DNA from: Pseudomonadota bacterium
GTDB taxonomy: Bacteria > Pseudomonadota > Alphaproteobacteria > Rhizobiales > Xanthobacteraceae
DNA: 7,373 nt
Direction of reading: 5' to 3'
Assembly: GCA_023432885.1 (NCBI GenBank)
Contig: JAEZEU010000011.1
Location: 1-7,373 of the forward strand
A program made the position numbers and the translations under genes. Below the pieces are notes generated by a model. That model had not been told where the DNA came from, ran no database searches, and saw nothing but the letters and a program-made list of their open reading frames with translations. How positions within the stretch are numbered: position 1 is the stretch's first letter; every line of letters begins with the position of its first letter. Below, one piece after another: positions 1 to 5,127 of this stretch.

Positions 1-1424
1 CCTTTGCTGCCGTCCCAGGCGAAGCTGAAGCCTTTGGAGACCTGCAGGATGCGCGGGCGCTTGGGATCAGCCCATTGCTGCTCCAGCGCCTGCTTGATCT
101 GCGCTCCCGTCAGCGTCATCGTCACCAGCTGATTGCGGAAGGGCTGCGCGGCGAAGACGTCGGCATAGCTGACCTCGCCGTTTTCCCCTTTCACGATGTC
201 GCCGCGAATGCCGCCGGGATTGGTGAAGGCAATCTCGGCGCCGCCGGGTTTTTTGCCGCTGGTTGCGGCGAGCTGGGCATCGGCGATGATGTTGCCGATC
301 GGACTTTCGCCGGCGGCGTCGGGCAGGCGCGTGAGCGTTTCGGTGATCGATCCCGCCGGGCGGTTAGCGATCGGCGCCGACAGTCTCTCATAGGATGAGA
401 TCAGCGCCGTCTGCTCGGGATGTTTTGCGATCGTCTCACTGCGCACGATGTGGTTCTCGGCGCTTGCCGCGACGACGTCGCGCGTCGCCGGATCGAGCTT
501 GAGGTCGATGCTGGTGACCAGCGTGCCGTATTTGTCGGCGCTGGTGACGAGCCTGCCGTCGATCTCGCACAGATAGGCGCGGTGGGTGTGGCCGGAGATC
601 ACGAGGTCCACCGCCTTGTCGAATTTCTTCACGATCTCAACGATCGGACCGGAAATGCCGGAGCAGCCGTCGTAATCGCCGGTCGGAAATCCGCCTTCAT
701 GGATCAGCACCACGATGGCCTCGACGCCGCGGGTGCGCAACTCCGGTATCAGCGCGTTCACCGTCTCCGCCTCGTCGCGGAATTCGAGTCCGACGATGCC
801 TGCCGGCGAGACGATGCCGTCCGTGCCTCTCAAGGTCAGGCCGATGAAGGCGACGGGAATACCGTCGAACCGACGGATTTCATAAGGAGGAAACAGGCTT
901 TTCCCCGTGCTCTTCACAATCGTCGAGGCGGCGAGATAGCGGAATTTGGCGCCTTCGAACCGATGCGGACCTCGGCAGCCATCTGTCGGGTGACAGCCGC
1001 CGTTCTGCATCCGCAACAATTCGCCCGCGCCCTCGTCAAATTCGTGGTTGCCGACGGAAGCGATGTCGAGGCCCATCTGCGACAGCGACTCGATGGTAGG
1101 CTCGTCGTGGAACAGGGCCGACAGGAAGGGGCTGGCGCCGATCAGATCGCCGGCGGCGACGAAGATCGAGTTCTTCCGCCCGTCGCGCAGTTCTTTCACC
1201 AGCGTCGCCATGTGCTCGGCGCCGCCCGCGGGCACGGTGATCTTCCGTGCCTTGTCGGCGGGATCGTCGATGCTGATGCCGCCGGAGAACGGCTGCAGGT
1301 AGCCGTGAAAATCATTGATCGCGAGGATGCGCAGGTCGATCGGCGCGGCGGTCTGGGTGAACGATGTCGCGACCGCGAGGGGGGTCATCGCCAGGGCCAG
1401 GATGATGCGAACGAGAATTCTCAT
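1..1424 (-). CDS. Periplasmic 5'-nucleotidase / bifunctional metallophosphatase, 3' end cut by window edge
   Basis: The 474 visible residues read as a UshA-type 5'-nucleotidase, which removes phosphate from nucleotides (often also 2',3'-cyclic ones) in the periplasm. Residues 1-27 look like a Sec signal peptide (MRILVRIILALAM, then AVATS). The N-terminal metallophosphatase domain has all five metal-site blocks: DFHG (D38, H40), GD (D93), GNHEFD (N126, H127, D130, the latter two matching the UshA catalytic His-Asp pair), IHEGG (H242) and GHTH (H279, H281). Paired cysteines at 144 and 150 lie in a GC..GC segment. The C-terminal substrate-binding domain begins near 366 and shows the NPGGIR motif (402-407). 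The reading frame is open to base 1, so the true C-terminus is outside; family members run about 500-660 residues. The ATG at 1424 puts the signal peptide at the N-terminus; no clear Shine-Dalgarno is seen. A REP-like element sits just upstream. The exact nucleotide substrate is unknown. Confidence 0.93.
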   Translation of the reverse strand, partial: MRILVRIILALAMTPLAVATSFTQTAAPIDLRILAINDFHGYLQPFSGGISIDDPADKARKITVPAGGAEHMATLVKELRDGRKNSIFVAAGDLIGASPFLSALFHDEPTIESLSQMGLDIASVGNHEFDEGAGELLRMQNGGCHPTDGCRGPHRFEGAKFRYLAASTIVKSTGKSLFPPYEIRRFDGIPVAFIGLTLRGTDGIVSPAGIVGLEFRDEAETVNALIPELRTRGVEAIVVLIHEGGFPTGDYDGCSGISGPIVEIVKKFDKAVDLVISGHTHRAYLCEIDGRLVTSADKYGTLVTSIDLKLDPATRDVVAASAENHIVRSETIAKHPEQTALISSYERLSAPIANRPAGSITETLTRLPDAAGESPIGNIIADAQLAATSGKKPGGAEIAFTNPGGIRGDIVKGENGEVSYADVFAAQPFRNQLVTMTLTGAQIKQALEQQWADPKRPRILQVSKGFSFAWDGSK

Positions 1425-1454
1425 GATGTCGGAATGGGCGGCTTGCTGTCTCAG

Positions 1455-1540
1455 CGTTATTGCGAGCGAAGCGAAGCAATGCATCGCTCCCCATGAAGAA
1501 AGAGTGGATTGTTTCGGAGCTTGTGCTTCTGGCAATGACG
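1455..1540. repeat. REP-like imperfect palindromic element
   Basis: Two inverted halves face each other in the gap between the 5'-nucleotidase and isomerase genes. The left half (1455-1480) begins CGTTATTGC and ends CGAAGCAAT. The right half (1505-1540) begins TGGATTGTTTCG and ends GCAATGACG. The outer 9 bases pair with one mismatch, as do the inner 9, and the centre has diverged. The consensus resembles the GTCATTGCGAG...GAAGCAATCCA intergenic repeat familiar from many proteobacterial genomes (recalled, not searched). As RNA it could fold into a long hairpin and limit read-through or protect the 3' end of the upstream isomerase transcript; that role is inference. Confidence 0.7.
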
Positions 1541-1558
1541 GTGGGCTGACAGAGTGCC

Positions 1559-2320
1559 TCACCCCTTCTTGCGCGCGAAGAAGGCCTGGAAGGCGGCGAC
1601 CGCCTCCTTGGAACGCATGCGCTCGCCGAACAGGTGGCTCTCCTGGTCGATGCGGCGCGTCAGGTCCTCCGGCGGCAGCTTCAGCAGCTTGCGCGAGATC
1701 GCGACTGCGTCGGCCGGCAGCGCACAGATCTCGCGCGCGACCTTGCGCGCCTCGGCCTCGGTATGGCCGGAAGCGACCACCTCGTTGACGAACCCGGCCT
1801 CGCGCGCCGCGTCGGCGTGCATGGTGCGGCCCATCACCAGCGTGGCGAAGGCGCGCTGGTGCCCCATGGTGCGCGGCATCAACAGGCTGGAGGCGCCCTC
1901 GGGCACGAGGCCGAGATGGATGAAGGGCGTGGCGAAGGTCGCGGTCTTGCTCGCCAGCACGTAGTCGCAGTGGAACAGCATGGTGGTGCCGATGCCGATC
2001 GCCACGCCGTCGACCGCGGCGATGATCGGCTTCGTGTTGTGCGCCAGCGAGTAGAGAAACTTGGTCGCATTGGAGGCCCGCGGCGTGTCGGCATTGGAGG
2101 TGCCGGCCTTGAGGAAATCATCGAGGTCGTTGCCGGCGGTGAACACGCCGTTGCCGCCGGTGATGATGAAGCAGCGGATGTCCGGATTGTGCTGGGCGGT
2201 GTCGATCGCCTCGCTCATCGCGCGGTACATGTCCTGTGTGATGGCGTTCTTCTTCTCAGGACGGCGCATGGTGATGATGCGCGCGTGGTGGTCGTCGGCG
2301 ACAATCAGGTGCTCGGTCAT
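1559..2320 (-). CDS. Enoyl-CoA hydratase/isomerase family protein, probable delta3,delta2-enoyl-CoA isomerase (ECI2-like)
   Basis: A 253-residue crotonase-fold protein. The oxyanion-hole regions are visible as GNGVFTAGNDLDDF (56-69) and DGVAIGIGTTM (104-114), and the C-terminus ends in the usual helical AFQAFFARKKG. The two glutamates that catalyse hydration in classic enoyl-CoA hydratase (E144 and E164 of the rat enzyme) are replaced here by Thr113 and Phe133. The segment TPFIHLG..PEGASS (131-145) instead matches ECI2/Eci1-type isomerases, where the Glu of PEG is the catalytic base (E141 here). It would therefore move a double bond from position 3 to position 2 of enoyl-CoA, so that unsaturated fatty acids can continue through beta-oxidation in the cytoplasm. 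The ATG at 2320 (MTEHLIV) was chosen because the family's N-terminus starts there and a GGGGA lies 8 bases upstream. It shares strand with the acyl-CoA dehydrogenase 210 bases upstream, which fits a common pathway. A non-catalytic or other CoA-processing role remains possible. Confidence 0.88.
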   Translation of the reverse strand: MTEHLIVADDHHARIITMRRPEKKNAITQDMYRAMSEAIDTAQHNPDIRCFIITGGNGVFTAGNDLDDFLKAGTSNADTPRASNATKFLYSLAHNTKPIIAAVDGVAIGIGTTMLFHCDYVLASKTATFATPFIHLGLVPEGASSLLMPRTMGHQRAFATLVMGRTMHADAAREAGFVNEVVASGHTEAEARKVAREICALPADAVAISRKLLKLPPEDLTRRIDQESHLFGERMRSKEAVAAFQAFFARKKG

Positions 2321-2328
2321 GCGGCGAA

Positions 2329-2333
2329 TCCCC
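2329..2333 (-). promoter_or_regulatory. Ribosome binding site supporting the isomerase start at 2320
   Basis: Read on the minus strand this is GGGGA, 8 bases before the ATG at 2320. It favours that start over an in-frame TTG at 2377, which would add 19 residues (MGSCRIVSRSRRF...) unlike the family's N-terminus. Confidence 0.45.
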
Positions 2334-2394
2334 GGGCAAAATCGGCGGCTGCGGGACACTATCCTACATGATCCCAAGCGCCGCCCAAGCCGCC

Positions 2395-2414
2395 CGGCCG
2401 GCTTTTCCCGGCCG
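2395..2414. other. GC-rich hairpin between isomerase and acyl-CoA dehydrogenase genes
   Basis: CGGCCGG (2395-2401) and CCGGCCG (2408-2414) form a perfect 7-base stem around a CTTTTC loop. It lies between the dehydrogenase stop (2531) and the isomerase start (2320). No T-run follows on either strand, so it is not a canonical intrinsic terminator; it may still slow transcription or be a repeat fragment. Confidence 0.4.
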
Positions 2415-2487
2415 CCCGCACAAACAAAACGCGCGGCCGCTGCGCGGATATGCCGCGATGGTTCCGCTCCGCCATTCCCGGCAGCTG

Positions 2488-2520
2488 CGGCGGATTACGC
2501 TTCGCTGACCCGCTCTACGG
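2488..2520. repeat. Decayed REP-like element (GCGGATTACGCTTCGCT type)
   Basis: The stretch contains GGCGGATTACGCTTCGCT followed by GACCCGCTCTACGG. It resembles the intergenic palindrome of Bradyrhizobium-type genomes in which GGCGGATTACGC...TTCGCT is followed by AATCCGCCCTACG (recalled). Here the right arm has diverged (GACCCGCTC), so the palindrome is broken. It lies directly downstream of the acyl-CoA dehydrogenase stop codon, where such elements often sit. Confidence 0.45.
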
Positions 2521-2530
2521 TGTTAACGCA

Positions 2531-4309
2531 CTATCCCAGCAGCACCGCATCGGCGCCATTCACGGCGTCCGCGCCGTCGGTCACCGTCTTCTCCAGCGAG
2601 GCGGCCTGGACTGCGATGTTCTCGGCAAAGAACCGCGCCAGCGCCAGATGACGCTGCGGATCGCCTTCGCCGCTGCCTTTGGCGGCGAGCGCTTCGCCGG
2701 CGAGCATGCAGCCTCCCAGCGTGGAGCCGAACAGCCGCAGATAAGGCGTGGCGCCGGCGAGCGAGTCGTTCGGCGCCGAGGCCATCCGCTCCAGCAGCCA
2801 TCTGCTGGACCGCTCCAGCGAGCCCAGCGCCTCGCGCAGCTTGGCGCCCGTGGTGCCGAAGGCCGGATCGTTCGACGCCTCCACTTGCTTGACGATCGCA
2901 GAACACTCATCGAGCAGCTTCCACACGGATTCGCCGTTATTCGCCGCGAGCTTCCGCGTGACGAGGTCGATCGACTGGATGCCGTTGGTTCCCTCGTAGA
3001 TCGAGGTGATGCGCGCATCGCGATAATGCTGCGCCGCGCCGGTTTCCTCGATGAAGCCCATGCCGCCATGCACCTGCACGCCGAGATAAGCGACCTCGTT
3101 GCCGATGTCGGTGGAGAACGCCTTTGCGATCGGCGTGAGCAGCGCGCCGCGCGCCGCCGCTTCGCTTCGCACCTCGGCTTCCTTCGCGCGCTGCGACACG
3201 TCGAGCGCCACCGCGGTGGCATAGCAGATCGAGCGCGCCGCCGCGGTCATGCTCTTCATCTGCATCAGCATGCGCTTGATGTCCGGATGCACGATGATGG
3301 GGTCGAGCCCGTCACCCTTCTTGCCCACGGCGCGGCCCTGCTTGCGCTCCTGAGCGTAGCCAAGCGCCTGCTGGAATGCGCGGTCGGCAATGCCGACGCC
3401 CTCGAGCCCGACGCCAAGGCGCGCCTGGTTCATCATGGTGAACATGCAGGCCATGCCCTTGTTTTCCTCGCCGATGAGGTAGCCGACCGCGCCACCCTTG
3501 TCGCCCATGGTCATGGTGCAGGTCGGGGAGGCGTGGATGCCGAGCTTGTGTTCGACTCCGCTGGCATGAATGTCGTTGCGGGCGCCCAGCGAGCCGTCGG
3601 CATTGACCAGGAACTTCGGCACCAGGAACAGCGAGATGCCCTTGGTGCCCGCGGGCGAATCGGGCAGGCGCGCTAGCACGAAATGCACGATGTTGTCGGT
3701 CATGTCGTGCTCGCCATAGGTAATGAAGATTTTCGTGCCCTTGAGGCGATAGGTGCCGTCGCTCGCGCGCTCGGCGCGGGTGCGCAGCGCGCCGACGTCG
3801 GATCCTGCGCCGGGCTCGGTGAGCTGCATGGTGCCGGTCCATTCGCCCGACACGAGCTTCGCGAGATAGATCCTCTTCAACTCGTCCGAGCCGTGCGCAT
3901 CGAGCGCCTCGATGGCCGAAAGGGTCAGCAGCGGACAGAGGCCGAAGGCCATGTTCGCCGCCGACCAGATTTCCGTGCAGGCCGCGTTGATCGCGAGCGG
4001 CAGGCCTTGGCCGCCGAATTCTTCCGGCCCCGATACCGCGTTCCACCCCGCCGCCGCCCAGCGCTGATAGGCATCCGGCCAACCCGGCGCGGTCGTCACC
4101 ACCCCATTCTCGAGCTTGATGCCGTGCTCATCTCCGATACGGTTCAGCGGCGCCAGCACGTCGCTGGCGAATTTCCCCGCCTCCTCCAGCACGGCGGCGG
4201 TGATGTCTCCGTCGAAATCGCCGTAATGCCCGGCCTCAACCGCGGCCTTCAGCCCCGCGCCATGGTTGAGCGAAAGCAGGATGTCGGCGATCGGCGCGGT
4301 ATAGGTCAT
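2531..4309 (-). CDS. Acyl-CoA dehydrogenase with N- and C-terminal extensions (DmdC/long FadE-like family)
   Basis: A 592-residue flavoprotein expected to oxidise an acyl-CoA to the trans-2-enoyl-CoA and pass electrons to ETF in the cytoplasm. Its length matches the roughly 590-600-residue subfamily rather than the roughly 380-residue short-chain enzymes. MTYTAPIADILLSL (1-14) is the typical N-terminal extension motif. The helical N-terminal domain spans about 35-160. The FAD-binding signature LTEPGAGSD is at 163-171, followed by KGTKIFITYGEHD (190-202). The C-terminal helical domain contains VHGGMGFIEE (413-422) and IYEGTNGIQ (437-445), where E439 corresponds to the catalytic base of the family. 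Residues 460-592 form the extra C-terminal domain. 3-methylmercaptopropionyl-CoA dehydrogenase (DmdC) belongs to this subfamily, but so do many enzymes with unknown acyl substrates, so the substrate is not assigned. The start at 4309 was chosen over an in-frame ATG at 4354 because the family motif begins at MTY and the extra 15 residues overlap a palindrome. The isomerase gene follows on the same strand. Confidence 0.93.
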   Translation of the reverse strand: MTYTAPIADILLSLNHGAGLKAAVEAGHYGDFDGDITAAVLEEAGKFASDVLAPLNRIGDEHGIKLENGVVTTAPGWPDAYQRWAAAGWNAVSGPEEFGGQGLPLAINAACTEIWSAANMAFGLCPLLTLSAIEALDAHGSDELKRIYLAKLVSGEWTGTMQLTEPGAGSDVGALRTRAERASDGTYRLKGTKIFITYGEHDMTDNIVHFVLARLPDSPAGTKGISLFLVPKFLVNADGSLGARNDIHASGVEHKLGIHASPTCTMTMGDKGGAVGYLIGEENKGMACMFTMMNQARLGVGLEGVGIADRAFQQALGYAQERKQGRAVGKKGDGLDPIIVHPDIKRMLMQMKSMTAAARSICYATAVALDVSQRAKEAEVRSEAAARGALLTPIAKAFSTDIGNEVAYLGVQVHGGMGFIEETGAAQHYRDARITSIYEGTNGIQSIDLVTRKLAANNGESVWKLLDECSAIVKQVEASNDPAFGTTGAKLREALGSLERSSRWLLERMASAPNDSLAGATPYLRLFGSTLGGCMLAGEALAAKGSGEGDPQRHLALARFFAENIAVQAASLEKTVTDGADAVNGADAVLLG

Positions 4310-4336
4310 GGCGGTGCTCGGACTGTTCACTGGAAC

Positions 4337-4352
4337 GATACGCTGCCGTATC
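4337..4352. promoter_or_regulatory. Candidate operator palindrome upstream of acyl-CoA dehydrogenase
   Basis: GATACG (4337-4342) and CGTATC (4347-4352) are perfect inverted arms around CTGC, giving a 16-base dyad 27 bases ahead of the dehydrogenase ATG. The size and spacing suit a dimeric repressor of the TetR type, which commonly controls fatty-acid degradation genes, and the position would overlap the core promoter. No regulator gene is present in the window to match it, and one six-base dyad can occur by chance. Confidence 0.35.
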
Positions 4353-4456
4353 ATGAAACCACCCTCGTCTCAATGACGGATGGTGGAGGACAATGTGCCG
4401 GATACAGCAGGTTTCCGCGCAGAGGAAGTGCGATGCAGTTGGTGGAACCACCCGGA

Positions 4457-4517
4457 CCCCTCCCCAGCGGAGGGAGGTCGATTTGCGCAGCAAATCGGGG
4501 AGGGGGCTCCGCCCCCT
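4457..4517. repeat. Nested inverted-repeat (REP-like) cluster
   Basis: Three stems are visible. The outer arms CCCCTCCCC (4457-4465) and GGGGAGGGG (4497-4505) are perfect complements. Inside them CGATTTGC (4479-4486) and GCAAATCG (4490-4497) form an 8-base stem with a 3-base loop. Overlapping the right outer arm, AGGGGGC (4501-4507) and GCCCCCT (4511-4517) form a 7-base stem with a TCC loop. Because the outer arm and the last stem share bases, they cannot both form at once. The pattern is like multi-copy intergenic palindromes of Rhizobiales; copy number in this genome is unknown. Confidence 0.65.
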
Positions 4518-4605
4518 GATAAACCGCAATCCATTATCCTCCCCTATTATAAAGGGATGGCACCCGGCCCCGGACCGGTGCAATCCGCCATCCAGCCTGC
4601 CGCGC

Positions 4606-4660
4606 CCCGGCGTAGCTTAGCGAGCCGGGCCTGTCGCGGCGTAGCTTTAGCGAAGCCGGG
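4606..4660. repeat. Two tandem copies of a GCGTAGCTT...AGC inverted repeat
   Basis: Copy 1 (4606-4629) has arms CCCGGC and GCCGGG around GTAGCTTAGCGA. Copy 2 (4635-4660) repeats the core as CGGCGTAGCTTTAGCGAAGCCGGG with one base changed or added at two places. The copies are in the same orientation, six bases apart. They look like a short REP family distinct from the element at 4457-4517. Confidence 0.6.
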
Positions 4661-4687
4661 TTGAATTGCTCGTCCTCCCCCTATAGA
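4661..4687 (+). promoter_or_regulatory. Possible sigma-70 promoter for tRNA-Gln
   Basis: TTGAAT (4661-4666) and TATAGA (4682-4687) resemble -35 and -10 hexamers with a 15-base spacer, shorter than ideal. Transcription would begin about 55 bases before the mature tRNA, leaving a 5' leader for RNase P. It is the best match found between the repeats and the tRNA, but is unsupported beyond sequence resemblance. Confidence 0.3.
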
Positions 4688-4747
4688 CCGACGTTGCCAA
4701 ACGGGTGCTCGTGGGGCCATGGCCGGCGAGCCACCCGACCGGCCGAT

Positions 4748-4822
4748 TGGGGCGTAGCCAAGCGGTAAGGCAGCGGATTTTGATTCCGCCATTCGGAGGT
4801 TCGATCCCTCCCGCCCCAGCCA
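4748..4822 (+). tRNA. tRNA-Gln (anticodon TTG)
   Basis: A complete cloverleaf of 75 bases with CCA encoded. Acceptor arms TGGGGCG (4748-4754) and CGCCCCA (4812-4818) pair perfectly, followed by discriminator G4819 and CCA 4820-4822. The D arm is GCC...GGC. The anticodon stem GCGGA (4773-4777) and TCCGC (4785-4789) encloses loop TTTTGAT, placing anticodon TTG at 4780-4782, which reads glutamine CAA and CAG codons. The variable loop is CATTC. The T arm is GGAGG, loop TTCGATC, CCTCC. The GC composition of the DNA changes directly after the gene, so its 3' end is a possible integration site for a mobile element. Confidence 0.97.
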
Positions 4823-5127
4823 GCCATTCACTCAGCTTGAGATAGCTAGCAGGCGAGAGGTCTGCATTGCGGGCTCATCGCGCGTTTGCGACTAATCTCC
4901 AGACTCCCAACTATAGCGAGAACCGAAAGTCTCGAGCCGGCACCGCTGAAACTCCCGTTTGTGGAGACTTTCAGCGGCCCACTAGGTAGGGTTCGCAGTG
5001 GATCTGACCGCTCACTCGAGGCGCCAGGTCTTTCAAAGAGGCACACCAGCATCAAAACAACGAGTTCGGTTTTGGATTACTTCGTGTTTTGTCTGTTCCT
5101 CAAGTGTCTGCGCTACGGGCGAGGCCG
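4823..5127. other. Gene-free stretch between convergent tRNA-Gln and the ATPase regulator gene
   Basis: No credible coding region is seen in these 305 bases; the open frames here lack ribosome sites and recognisable sequence. They include an alternative-hairpin element (4925-4977) and a weaker inverted repeat CAAAAC (5053-5058)/GTTTTG (5069-5074) with a 10-base loop. Either could help end transcription arriving from the tRNA on the left or the regulator gene on the right, but neither has a T-run. Composition is intermediate between the GC-rich left part and the lower-GC regulator gene. Confidence 0.5.
4925..4977. other. Two overlapping, mutually exclusive hairpins
   Basis: Stem A pairs GAAAGTCTC (4925-4933) with GAGACTTTC (4964-4972), nine perfect bases with a 30-base loop. 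Stem B pairs CCGCTGAAA (4943-4951) with TTTCAGCGG (4969-4977), nine perfect bases, and continues with CTCC (4952-4955) to GGAG (4963-4966) past an AC bulge, closing a 7-base loop. Both use bases 4964-4972, so an RNA could hold only one at a time. B should be the more stable. The element is downstream of both flanking genes, so it might be a terminator variant, a small RNA, or the remnant of a mobile element end. Confidence 0.5.

Larger units (their letters stand above)
4310..4747. other. Gene-free stretch between acyl-CoA dehydrogenase and tRNA-Gln
   Basis: These 438 bases contain no credible protein gene. Going right, they hold a 16-base palindrome close to the dehydrogenase start, a featureless piece (about 4355-4450), a cluster of nested inverted repeats (4457-4517), a short AT-rich patch (4538-4553), a tandem pair of another inverted repeat (4606-4660), and a possible promoter for the tRNA (4661-4687). 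The dehydrogenase and the tRNA point away from each other, so promoters for both must lie here. The dehydrogenase's own promoter could not be identified convincingly; TTGAGA on the minus strand (4373-4368) is a possible -35 box but lacks a good -10 partner. Confidence 0.55.

Noticed and set aside
420..1496. 358-codon open frame on the plus strand
   Set aside because: It lies antisense to the 5'-nucleotidase, whose metal-site motifs are intact on the minus strand. Long open antisense frames are expected in DNA this GC-rich, and the translation (rich in R, D, G and H) matches no family I recognise.
2321..2377. Upstream TTG start adding 19 residues to the isomerase
   Set aside because: The added residues do not resemble the family's N-terminus, and a GGGGA with good spacing precedes the ATG at 2320.
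2395..2414. GC-rich hairpin as an intrinsic terminator of the acyl-CoA dehydrogenase
   Set aside because: No T-run follows on the minus strand, where the next bases are GGCGGCTTGGG; it is kept only as a hairpin.
4310..4354. Upstream ATG start adding 15 residues to the acyl-CoA dehydrogenase
   Set aside because: The conserved N-terminal motif starts at MTYTAP, and the extra stretch overlaps a palindrome that makes more sense as an operator.
2450..4519. Long plus-strand open frames (408 and 278 codons) across the acyl-CoA dehydrogenase
   Set aside because: They are antisense to a gene with clear family signatures, have R/H/G-rich low-complexity translations, and are by-products of codon bias.
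4547..4831. 94-codon minus-strand open frame containing GREGSNLRMAESKSA
   Set aside because: Its conserved-looking start is the antisense of the tRNA-Gln gene, a well-known source of false protein predictions; the rest covers REP repeats.
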